Below, piece by piece: positions 8,266-15,172 of a stretch of 15,640 nucleotides of DNA. The notes below the pieces were generated by a model, which was given only the letters and a program-made list of their open reading frames with translations, was not told the origin of the DNA and did not search any database. Location of the stretch: assembly GCA_964392615.1 (NCBI GenBank), contig CAYMRB010000234.1:1-15640 (forward strand), given 5' to 3'. Position numbers and translations under genes: made by a program. Numbering within the stretch: the stretch's first letter is position 1; each line of letters starts with the position of its first letter. Origin of the DNA: CAYMRB01 sp964392615 (GTDB lineage Bacteria; Planctomycetota; UBA8108).

Positions 8266-9849
8266 ATGTCACGCCACTTCCGCTGCGCCACGCTCGCCGC
8301 TCTGTGTACGCTGCTCGCGCCCTGCGTCGTCGCTGCCGATGTCACCCACCGCGTCGTCGTCCAACCGATCCTCGTCTGCGACGATCACGGCAAGGAGCCC
8401 GCGAAGATCCACATCGTCGAGGAGAAGATCGACCGCGTGTACGCGGCGGCCGGTGTCGACTTCCACTTCCTCGAGCCGATCGAGTACCGCGACACCCGAG
8501 CTCGCGATGGCAAAAAGCACGTCAACGAGATCGTCGAGGCGGCGACGAAGGCCGGCCTTTTCCGCGGCCCGAAGGACGTGATCAACATGTTCTTCGTCCG
8601 CGCGATCAACGGCAAGCCGGCGCCGAACGGCCTCGCGCAGACACCCGGCTTCATCGTGTTCATCGCGATGGCCGACGGCGCGCCCATCGCGCAAGACGCG
8701 TTCGTCGTCGCCCACGAGTCGGGACACAACCTCGGCCTGGCGCATGCGGTCGACGATCCGGACGTGCCGGACGACATCTCGAATCTGATGGGCGATGGTC
8801 CGTTCGAGGAGCGCGTCGGCACTGACGGGCTCGTCGCGTCACAGATCGCGAAGGTCCGAGCGAGCCGACTCGTACGTCCGCGAATCGAGTGCCTCGACGT
8901 CGAGGCCGGACGCAGGGCGATTCTCGACGAGACGTTCGAGCCGTTCTTCTCGACTCTCCAGCGCCGCGAGATCGCGGCGATGACCGGAGCCGTCGTAGCC
9001 GGCCCGATCGAGTCCTGCCGCGAGGAAGCCCGCCGGCGATTCGCCGCGGCGGTGCGCGAGTTCTCCCCGGCGGAAGATCATGCGGTCCAGCGCGTCGTCG
9101 ACGCGATTTGCGAGCGCACGCGCGACGAGTATCCACTGCTGGCGCGACAGCCGTGGACGTTCGTCAAGACCGCTGATCACCTCTGCGGCGGCTTCTCGTA
9201 CACCCGCGGCCTGGCGATCGTCTTCAGCGAGCGCACGTTGAGGCGCATCTTCCACACGGTCGCCGACGCTTCGGACGACGCGATCCTGCGCACGGTCGGT
9301 CGACTGTTCGTCCACGAGCAGATGCACGTGCTCGAACGCTGCTACCCGAAGCGGTTCGCGCGGCTTCACGAGGACGTGTTCGGATTCCGACATGCAACGG
9401 TCCGGCCGCATCCGTGGATCACCGAGCGCCAGATGTCGAACCCCGACGGACTCGACGAGGGTTGGGTGATCGCTGATCCGCGCGCGAATGCGGCGAAAGG
9501 CGGGCATCTGTGGCTCCGCACGCTGCTGGCCGATGGTCGAGATGTGCCGCGCATGGGCCGCGACTTCCGGGGCGCCGCGATCGCCCTGCGCGAGCGGGAC
9601 GGGGCGTTCGACGTGGTCGAGGACGGTGACGGCGCACCGAGCACGACGCCCATGGAGCAGCTTCGCGAACACCTCGAGCGGTACCCGATCCCCCGCGGTC
9701 ACGATCACCCGAACGAGGTTGCCGCGTACCTGTTCGAGCGCATCTTCGTCGCGGACTGCGTAGAACCTGCCGGCAGATCGCAGCCGCCGAGCCCCGCGCA
9801 GGAGCTGGTGGACGAGTTTCGTGAGTGGTGTCGGCGCCGACTTCGTTAG
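8266..9849 (+). CDS. Secreted protein with two zinc-metalloprotease motifs: N-terminal metzincin plus a second HExxH domain (527 aa)
   Basis: It is a predicted exported protein, starting MSRHFRCATLAALCTLLAPC with likely cleavage near VVAA at residue 24. The N-terminal half (about 25-215) looks like a metzincin peptidase. His150-Glu151-x-x-His154-x-x-Gly157-x-x-His160 is the full zinc-binding consensus, and NLM (Met175) fits the Met-turn. The C-terminal half (about 225-527) carries a separate HExxH, His350-Glu351-Gln-Met-His354 in RLFVHEQMHVLERCYPKRF. It is followed by MSNPDGLDEGW at 390-400 and by HPNEVAAYLFERIF, whose Glu484 could be a gluzincin-type third ligand. I recall similar C-terminal sequences as uncharacterised HExxH proteins. 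Both halves keep their key residues, so either or both may cleave peptides. There is no clear Shine-Dalgarno sequence before the ATG. The amylase gene starts 48 bp downstream on the same strand and may share the transcript, though with its own ribosome site. The metzincin call is good; the second activity is inference. Confidence 0.8.
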   Translation: MSRHFRCATLAALCTLLAPCVVAADVTHRVVVQPILVCDDHGKEPAKIHIVEEKIDRVYAAAGVDFHFLEPIEYRDTRARDGKKHVNEIVEAATKAGLFRGPKDVINMFFVRAINGKPAPNGLAQTPGFIVFIAMADGAPIAQDAFVVAHESGHNLGLAHAVDDPDVPDDISNLMGDGPFEERVGTDGLVASQIAKVRASRLVRPRIECLDVEAGRRAILDETFEPFFSTLQRREIAAMTGAVVAGPIESCREEARRRFAAAVREFSPAEDHAVQRVVDAICERTRDEYPLLARQPWTFVKTADHLCGGFSYTRGLAIVFSERTLRRIFHTVADASDDAILRTVGRLFVHEQMHVLERCYPKRFARLHEDVFGFRHATVRPHPWITERQMSNPDGLDEGWVIADPRANAAKGGHLWLRTLLADGRDVPRMGRDFRGAAIALRERDGAFDVVEDGDGAPSTTPMEQLREHLERYPIPRGHDHPNEVAAYLFERIFVADCVEPAGRSQPPSPAQELVDEFREWCRRRLR

Positions 9850-9884
9850 ACTCTTCTTCGAGAAAAGCCGCTCGACCATCCCGC

Positions 9885-9889
9885 AGGAG
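9885..9889 (+). promoter_or_regulatory. Ribosome binding site of the GH13 gene
   Basis: AGGAG sits 8 nt before the ATG at 9898. It supports that start, which also gives a good lipoprotein signal peptide. Confidence 0.75.
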
Positions 9890-9897
9890 CGCCCCCC

Positions 9898-11832
9898 ATG
9901 CTCACATGCCGCGCTGTCGCCGCTGTCCTCGCCTTCGGCGTCGTCGTCTGCATCACCGCCTGCTCGGAGACCCCGCCGGTCGCTGCCGACGCGAACACCC
10001 CGTCGAAGGCCGCGCCGCCCGCCGACAACGTGCCGGACTGGATCGCCGACGCGGTCTTCTACCAGATCTTCCCGGAGCGCTTCCGCAACGGCGATCCGTC
10101 GAACGATCCGACGCACGCGTCGCTCGAGTTCCCCGACGTGATCCCGGCCGATTCCTGGAAGGTCTCGCCGTGGACCGGAGATTGGTACGCCCGCGCGAAT
10201 TGGGAGCGCGCGCTCGGCGAGCGCTTCTACGACGACGGCGTTTTCCATCGTCGCTACGGCGGCGATCTGCAGGGCGTCGTCGACAAGCTCGACTACCTGC
10301 ACGATCTCGGCATCAACACGATCTACTTCAACCCGGTCTTCTGGGCGCGGTCGCTCCACAAGTACGACGGCAACACCTTCCACCACGTCGAGGTGCACTT
10401 CGGCCCCGACCCCGAGGGCGACCTCGCGCTGATGGCGACCGAGACGAGCGACCCGGCCACGTGGAAGTGGACCGCGGCCGACAAGCTCTTCCTCGAGCTC
10501 ATCGAGAAGGCTCACGCGCGCGGCATCCGCGTCATCATGGACGGCGTCTTCAACCACACCGGCCGCGACTTCTTCGCGTTCGACGATCTGCGCAAGAAGC
10601 AGAAGCAGTCCGCGTACGTCGACTGGTACACCGTCACGAAGTGGGACGATCCGACGACGGAGGAAAACGAGTTCCGCTACAAGTGCTGGTGGGGAGTCGA
10701 CACGCTGCCGGAGTTCGCCGACACCGCTGACGGCAAGGACCTCCACCCGGGCCCGAAGAAGTACGTGTTCGACTCGACGGTGCGCTGGATGGATCCGAAC
10801 GGCGACGGCGACCCCTCTGACGGCATCGACGGCTGGCGGCTCGACGTCGCCAACGAGGTGCCGATCGCGTTCTGGACGCAGTGGAACGCGTACGTGCGCA
10901 GCCTCTATCCCGACGCGTACACCGTCACCGAGCTCTGGGACAAGGCCAGCGACTTCCTCGCGACGGGCGGCTTCTCGGCGACGATGAACTACCACGGCTT
11001 CGCGTACCCGGTGAAGGGCTTTCTGATCGACGGGGAGCTGAAGCCATCCGAGTTCGCGACGCAGGTCGAAACGCGCCGCCAGGCGTACCCGGCGCGCATG
11101 CAGTACGCGCTGCAGAACCTGATCGACGGGCACGACACCGACCGCCTCGCGTCGATGATCGTCAATGCGAAGCGACAGGAGTACGCCAACCGCGAGCGCT
11201 TCGACTTCGACGTCGGCCACCGCGCTTCGCCGCGTCACACCGACAAGTACGACGTCCGCAAGCCGAACGAACGCGAGCGGCGCATTCAGCGGCTCGTCGC
11301 GCTGTTCCAGATGACCTGGGTCGGCGCGCCGATGGTCTACTACGGCACCGAAGCCGGTATGTGGGGTGGCGACGATCCGGACGACCGCATGCCGATGGTC
11401 TGGCCCGATCTGGTCTACGACGATCAGAAGGCCGATCCGCTCGGCCGGCCGCGCGAGCCCGACACGGTGAAGTTCGACCGCGACCTGTTCGAATACTACA
11501 GGGGCGCGATCGCGCTGCGACGCAAGCACGCCGCGTTGCGGCGCGGCGGCGTGCAGATCCTCAGCCGAGACGACGACGCGGGGACGCTCGTCTTCGCTCG
11601 CTTCGCCGCGGGAGACGTCTCGGACCTCGTCGTCGCGATCAATCGCAGCGACGACGCGCGGACCGTGGAGATTCCGGCGATCGGCAGGCCGTTCGGAGCT
11701 CTCGCTCTCGCCGAGCCGATCTTCGTCTCGTCAGGCGACGTCGATGCGCTCGCCGTCCCGCCGACGGCGACCAAGGTGCAAGTCCCGGCGCTGACGGGCG
11801 CCGTGTTCGCGATTCGCTTCCGGAACCCGTGA
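9898..11832 (+). CDS. GH13 alpha-amylase-family lipoprotein (644 aa)
   Basis: It is a glycoside hydrolase acting on alpha-1,4 (possibly alpha-1,6) glucans or malto-oligosaccharides. The signal peptide ends in the lipobox ITAC (Cys22), so the enzyme is probably lipid-anchored; Ser at +2 does not suggest inner-membrane retention. A short Pro/Ala-rich linker (about 25-46) precedes the barrel, which starts at DWIADAVFYQIFPERFRNGD. The four GH13 regions are intact: DGVFNH (Asp215, Asn219, His220), DGWRLDVANE (nucleophile Asp316), TVTELWD (acid/base Glu345) and IDGHDTDR (His412-Asp413). A small C-terminal beta domain follows from about 560. YKCWWGVDTLPEF near 261-273 and the overall layout recall the cyclomaltodextrinase/neopullulanase side of GH13, but I cannot fix the subfamily. 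A Ca-loop-like segment DPNGDGDPSDGID (299-311) lies just before the nucleophile strand. It is the first gene of a tight set with the binding-protein/MalF fusion and MalG, so it probably supplies short maltodextrins for uptake. Confidence 0.93.
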   Translation: MLTCRAVAAVLAFGVVVCITACSETPPVAADANTPSKAAPPADNVPDWIADAVFYQIFPERFRNGDPSNDPTHASLEFPDVIPADSWKVSPWTGDWYARANWERALGERFYDDGVFHRRYGGDLQGVVDKLDYLHDLGINTIYFNPVFWARSLHKYDGNTFHHVEVHFGPDPEGDLALMATETSDPATWKWTAADKLFLELIEKAHARGIRVIMDGVFNHTGRDFFAFDDLRKKQKQSAYVDWYTVTKWDDPTTEENEFRYKCWWGVDTLPEFADTADGKDLHPGPKKYVFDSTVRWMDPNGDGDPSDGIDGWRLDVANEVPIAFWTQWNAYVRSLYPDAYTVTELWDKASDFLATGGFSATMNYHGFAYPVKGFLIDGELKPSEFATQVETRRQAYPARMQYALQNLIDGHDTDRLASMIVNAKRQEYANRERFDFDVGHRASPRHTDKYDVRKPNERERRIQRLVALFQMTWVGAPMVYYGTEAGMWGGDDPDDRMPMVWPDLVYDDQKADPLGRPREPDTVKFDRDLFEYYRGAIALRRKHAALRRGGVQILSRDDDAGTLVFARFAAGDVSDLVVAINRSDDARTVEIPAIGRPFGALALAEPIFVSSGDVDALAVPPTATKVQVPALTGAVFAIRFRNP

Positions 11833-11835
11833 CGC

Positions 11836-11840
11836 GGAGG
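11836..11840 (+). promoter_or_regulatory. Ribosome binding site of the SBP-MalF gene
   Basis: GGAGG lies 8 nt before the GTG at 11849 and 3 nt after the amylase stop codon. It justifies the GTG start and indicates an operon. Confidence 0.8.
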
Positions 11841-11848
11841 ACGAGCTC

Positions 11849-14137
11849 GTGAGAGCGCACGCGGTCGGTGAGAGAGGCGTCCGGCATGTCGCGCGTCTGC
11901 TGCTGCTCGCCGCGGCGCTGATCCCGATTTCGTGCCACGACTCCGACGACCGGCTCACCGTCACCGTCTGGCACCAGATGCCATCGAAGCTGCGTGCGCT
12001 GCTCGAAGAGCAGATCGCGCTCTTCGAAGCGCAGCATCCCGATGTTCAAGTTCGCGCGCTCTACAAGGAGACCGAGGAGCTGCGCAGCGGCTACCAGGCC
12101 GCGGTGCTCGCCGGCATCGGCCCCGACCTCGTCTACGGTCCATCCGACGTGCTCGACCCGTACCACAAGATGGGCATCGTGCGCGACATGAGCCCGTGGT
12201 TCGGACCCGACGAGCGCTCACGGTATGTCGACGGTGCGCTGACGTCGCTTCCTGCGCGCGACGGCAGCGGGCGATCCGAGCTGTTGCAGGTCGGCGATCG
12301 CGTCGGCAATCACCTCGCGCTCGTCTACAACCGCGCATACATCGACGAGCCGCCGCAGACGACCGACGATCTCGTCCGTCTCGCCATCGAGAACACGGTC
12401 GACACGGATGGCGACGGGCGCATCGACCGCTACGGCCTCGTCTGGAACTACACGGAGCCATTCTTCCTGATCCCGTTCCTGACCGGGCACGGCGCGTGGC
12501 CGCTGCTCGAGGAAAGCTCGGGAGACGGAAACGTCACGACCGTGCCGAATCTCGACCGCCCGGAGGTCGTCGCCGCACTGCGCTTCGTCCTCGCCCTGCG
12601 CGACGAACATCGCGTCGTGCCGGCGAATTGCGACTACGAGGCCGCGGACTCGCTGTTCAAGACCGGCAAAGCGGCGATGATCATCAACGGCGACTGGGAG
12701 TGGGGATCGTATCTCGCGCTCGAAGGGCTCGATGCGGCGATCGCCCCGCTGCCGACGGTCGCGGCGACCGGCACGCCGATGGGCCCGATGGTCGCGCCGA
12801 TGGGCTACTCGCTCAACCCGAGCTCCGAGTCGCCCGTCGCGGAGACGGCGATCGAGCTCGTGAAGTTCCTGACGTCACCCGAGGTCGAACGTCGCTTCAT
12901 GGAGAAGCTCCGCACGCTGCCCTCGCGCCGCGAGCTTCTCGACGATCCGCTGCTGAAGAGCGATCCGACGCTTGCGGCTTCGGCCGTGCAGATCCAGAAC
13001 GGCGTCCCGATGCCCGTCGTCGCCGAGTTGCGCGCCTTCTGGGACGGCACGCGGCCGCACTACCAGGCGCTCGTCAACGGCAGCGTGACGCCGGAGGAAG
13101 CCGCGGCTCAGATGCAGCGCGACACCCTCGCGAAGATCGAGCTGATGAACCAGGAGCTTCATCCCGGACCGACGGCGATCGTCGTGCAGGCGCTCGGCGT
13201 CGCGCTTCTGATCGCGTTCGCCGTCTGGCAGCGGCGCAGCGTCGGCCGCTTTCTGCGCGACTGGCGTCGCAATCGCCTGGCGTACCTCTTCGTGCTGCCG
13301 TCGCTCGCACTTCTCTTCGTGACAATCGTCTTCCCGTTCTTCTACAACGTCGTGCTGTCGCTCTCGAACATGTCGCTCCTGAACTTCCGGGACTGGCAGG
13401 TCGTCGGGCTCGACAACTACGCCGAGGTGTTCCAGGAGACGCAGTTCCTGCCGGTCCTGCTGAAGACGATCGTCTGGACCGCGGTCAACGTGTTCTTCCA
13501 CGTGTCGATCGGCCTGCTGCTCGCGGTCGCGATCAACGGCCCCGTGTTCGGCAAGAGCGTTTACCGCATCCTCCTGATCATCCCGTGGGCCGTGCCGGCC
13601 TACATCACGGCGCTGACGTGGCGCGGCATGTTCGACTACGAGTACGGCGCGGTCAACCTGATGATCACCGAGTACCTGTCGATGCCCATGGTCAACTGGC
13701 TCGGCGAGCCGTTCGAAGCGTTCAGCGCGTGCATCCTGACGAACGTCTGGCTCGGCTTCCCGTTCATGATGGTCATCGCGCTCGGCGGCATGCAGGGCAT
13801 CCCGCGCGAGCTCTACGAGGCCGCGCGCGTCGACGGCGCGTCTCGCCCGTCGCAGTTCTTCCACATCACGCTGCCGCTCCTGAAGCCGGTGCTCGTGCCC
13901 GCGGTGACTCTCGGTGCGATCTGGACGTTCAACAACCTGAACGTCGTGTGGCTCGTGTCGAACGGCGGCGAGCCGTCGGACAAGACGCACATCCTGGTGT
14001 CGTACGTCTACAAGGCGGTCTTCAACATGTACCGCTACGGATACGGCGCCGCGCTGTCGATGGTGATCTTCTTCATCCTGCTGGCATTCTCGCTCGTGTT
14101 CCTGCGACGCACGCGGGCGACGGGGAGCGCGTACTGA
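11849..14137 (+). CDS. Fusion of an extracytoplasmic sugar-binding protein and a MalF-type ABC permease (762 aa)
   Basis: One chain carries both the substrate receptor and one channel subunit of a carbohydrate importer. It starts at a GTG fixed by a GGAGG site. Residues 13-29 form a signal or anchor helix (ARLLLLAAALIPISC); Cys29 could be lipidated, but Pro at -3 makes a poor lipobox. Residues about 35-435 are a MalE/family-1 solute-binding protein (LTVTVWHQMP, YQAAVLAGIGPDLVYGPSD, FKTGKAAMIINGDWEW, AIELVKFLTSPEVERRFMEK). An EF-hand-like loop DTDGDGRID is at 185-193. An extra transmembrane helix at about 443-460 brings the chain in, followed by a basic cytoplasmic stretch (QRRSVGRFLRDWRRNR). 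Then comes a six-helix MalF/UgpA-like permease (from about 476) with its EAA coupling loop LYEAARVDGASRPSQFFHIT at 655-674. Topology and positive-inside charges are consistent. The reading frame is unbroken, 16 bp after the amylase gene and 4 bp before malG. The sugar, probably maltodextrin, is inferred from the neighbours. Confidence 0.9.
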   Translation: MRAHAVGERGVRHVARLLLLAAALIPISCHDSDDRLTVTVWHQMPSKLRALLEEQIALFEAQHPDVQVRALYKETEELRSGYQAAVLAGIGPDLVYGPSDVLDPYHKMGIVRDMSPWFGPDERSRYVDGALTSLPARDGSGRSELLQVGDRVGNHLALVYNRAYIDEPPQTTDDLVRLAIENTVDTDGDGRIDRYGLVWNYTEPFFLIPFLTGHGAWPLLEESSGDGNVTTVPNLDRPEVVAALRFVLALRDEHRVVPANCDYEAADSLFKTGKAAMIINGDWEWGSYLALEGLDAAIAPLPTVAATGTPMGPMVAPMGYSLNPSSESPVAETAIELVKFLTSPEVERRFMEKLRTLPSRRELLDDPLLKSDPTLAASAVQIQNGVPMPVVAELRAFWDGTRPHYQALVNGSVTPEEAAAQMQRDTLAKIELMNQELHPGPTAIVVQALGVALLIAFAVWQRRSVGRFLRDWRRNRLAYLFVLPSLALLFVTIVFPFFYNVVLSLSNMSLLNFRDWQVVGLDNYAEVFQETQFLPVLLKTIVWTAVNVFFHVSIGLLLAVAINGPVFGKSVYRILLIIPWAVPAYITALTWRGMFDYEYGAVNLMITEYLSMPMVNWLGEPFEAFSACILTNVWLGFPFMMVIALGGMQGIPRELYEAARVDGASRPSQFFHITLPLLKPVLVPAVTLGAIWTFNNLNVVWLVSNGGEPSDKTHILVSYVYKAVFNMYRYGYGAALSMVIFFILLAFSLVFLRRTRATGSAY

Positions 14138-14141
14138 TCCC

Positions 14142-14972
14142 ATGAAGGAGCCCCGCGCGATCACGCTCGTTCGCCATCTGGTGCTCATCGCCTTCGTGGC
14201 GATCTCGCTCTATCCGGTCCTCAACGTGTTCTCGATCTCGCTGCGACCGGACAATCGACTGCGGTCGACCGACCTGTCGATCATCCCGGAGGGCTGGAGC
14301 TTCGACTCGTACGTCGAGCTCTTCACCGAGCAGCCGTTCCTGACGTGGCTCGGCAACTCGCTGCTCGTATCGGGCCTCGTGACGTTGACCGGCGTCGCGC
14401 TCGCGTCGATCGGGGGCTACGCGTTCAGCCGCTTCCGGTTCGTCGGACGGTCGACGAGCATGGTCGCGATCCTGACGACGCAGATGTTTCCGGCAACGAT
14501 GCTGCTCCTGCCGCTCTACATCCTCATTGCAAAGCTGCATCTCGTGAACACGTTCCTCGGCCTTCTGGTGTTCTACACGGCGACCGCCCTGCCGTTCTGC
14601 GTCTGGCAGATGAAGGGGTTCTACGACACGATTCCGCCGTCGCTCGAGGAGGCCGCGCGCATCGACGGCTGCACTCGCTTCCAGGCGTTCACGCGGGTCG
14701 TGTTGCCGCTGGCGGTGCCGGGGCTCGTCATCACGGCGTTGTTCAGCTTCATGACGGCTTGGTCGGAGTACATCGTCGCCGCGCAGGTGCTGCAGGACCG
14801 CGAGATGTTCACGCTGCCGCTCGGTCTCAAGAGCTTCCAGGCGAGCCTGTCGACGCAGTGGGGCCTGTACGCGGCCGCGTCGGTGCTGGTGAGCATTCCG
14901 GTCGTCGTCGTGTTCCTGTGTCTGAGCCGCTATCTCGTGTCGGGGCTGACGCTGGGCTCGGTCAAAGAGTGA
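14142..14972 (+). CDS. MalG-type carbohydrate ABC transporter permease (276 aa)
   Basis: It is the second inner-membrane channel subunit, expected to pair with the MalF part of the preceding fusion. It has six hydrophobic segments at about residues 11-31, 72-95, 108-130, 136-157, 192-213 and 243-264. The EAA loop that docks on the ATPase is intact: Glu170-Ala-Ala-Arg-Ile-Asp-Gly176 followed by FQAFTRVVLPLAVPG. N-terminal ISLYPVLNVFSISLRPDN and C-terminal LVSGLTLGSVKE are standard for the MalG/UgpE family, and length is normal. The ATG lies 4 bp after the fusion's stop with no close Shine-Dalgarno sequence, so translation is probably coupled. No ATPase gene follows: a hairpin begins inside the stop codon and the next gene is on the other strand. 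A shared MsmX/MalK-type ATPase from another locus is therefore needed. Confidence 0.93.
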   Translation: MKEPRAITLVRHLVLIAFVAISLYPVLNVFSISLRPDNRLRSTDLSIIPEGWSFDSYVELFTEQPFLTWLGNSLLVSGLVTLTGVALASIGGYAFSRFRFVGRSTSMVAILTTQMFPATMLLLPLYILIAKLHLVNTFLGLLVFYTATALPFCVWQMKGFYDTIPPSLEEAARIDGCTRFQAFTRVVLPLAVPGLVITALFSFMTAWSEYIVAAQVLQDREMFTLPLGLKSFQASLSTQWGLYAAASVLVSIPVVVVFLCLSRYLVSGLTLGSVKE

Positions 14973-15009
14973 GCCTCGCCGCTTGCGGTGGCCGCAGGCG
15001 ACGAGGCTC
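14971..15009 (+). terminator. Long hairpin at the end of the maltodextrin operon
   Basis: The arms GAGCCTCGCCGCTTGCGG (14971-14988) and CCGCAGGCGACGAGGCTC (14992-15009) pair over 18 positions with one C-A mismatch and one G-U wobble around a 3-nt loop. The left arm begins within the malG stop codon. No T-tract follows (GAGAGAGACGAAGG), so it is not a textbook intrinsic terminator. It may end transcription in the L-shaped manner or protect the mRNA 3' end. Confidence 0.65.
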
Positions 15010-15040
15010 GAGAGAGACGAAGGGTCCGCGAAACCGCGCA

Positions 15041-15114
15041 GCGGAGTTGAGCCGCCGCGACCTTGCACGTGGCGGTGGAACCGAGTGGCCGCGAGCGGTC
15101 GGCTCCAACTCCGC
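15041..15114. other. Imperfect inverted repeat in intergenic region
   Basis: GCGGAGTTGAGCCG (15041-15054) and CGGCTCCAACTCCGC (15100-15114) are complementary apart from a one-base bulge, with a loop of about 45 nt. The function is unknown. It lies between the operon-end hairpin and the hairpin at 15116-15171. Confidence 0.5.
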
Positions 15115-15115
15115 C

Positions 15116-15171
15116 GGCATGGGCTGCCGAGCTGCCGTCGGTGGCTGCGGCGGGCGCGGCCAGCCCATGCC
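15116..15171 (-). terminator. Hairpin just beyond the stop of the 15173 gene
   Basis: GGCATGGGCTG (15116-15126) and CAGCCCATGCC (15161-15171) pair perfectly over 11 bp, with a GC-rich 34-nt loop that can add CCG/CGG pairs next to the stem. It ends 2 bp from the TAA of the minus-strand gene, where a terminator for that gene would be expected. It lacks a T-run, so the call rests on position and pairing only. Confidence 0.45.
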
Positions 15172-15172
15172 C

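Noticed and set aside
9830..9841. Perfect palindrome GTCGGCGCCGAC about 57 bp before the GH13 start
   Set aside because: It lies in the last codons of the metalloprotease gene and consists of GC-rich codons, so chance is likely. Its centre does not match LacI/MalR-type operators.
8839..11529. 896-codon minus-strand open frame under the metalloprotease and GH13 genes
   Set aside because: It crosses two well-supported genes, is low in complexity (Val/Arg/Asp/Ala) and shows no domain. It is compositional shadow.
11932..14188. Long plus (11932-14145) and minus (12875-14188) frames over the SBP-MalF gene
   Set aside because: Both are Arg-rich, motif-free alternatives to a frame with complete binding-protein and permease signatures.
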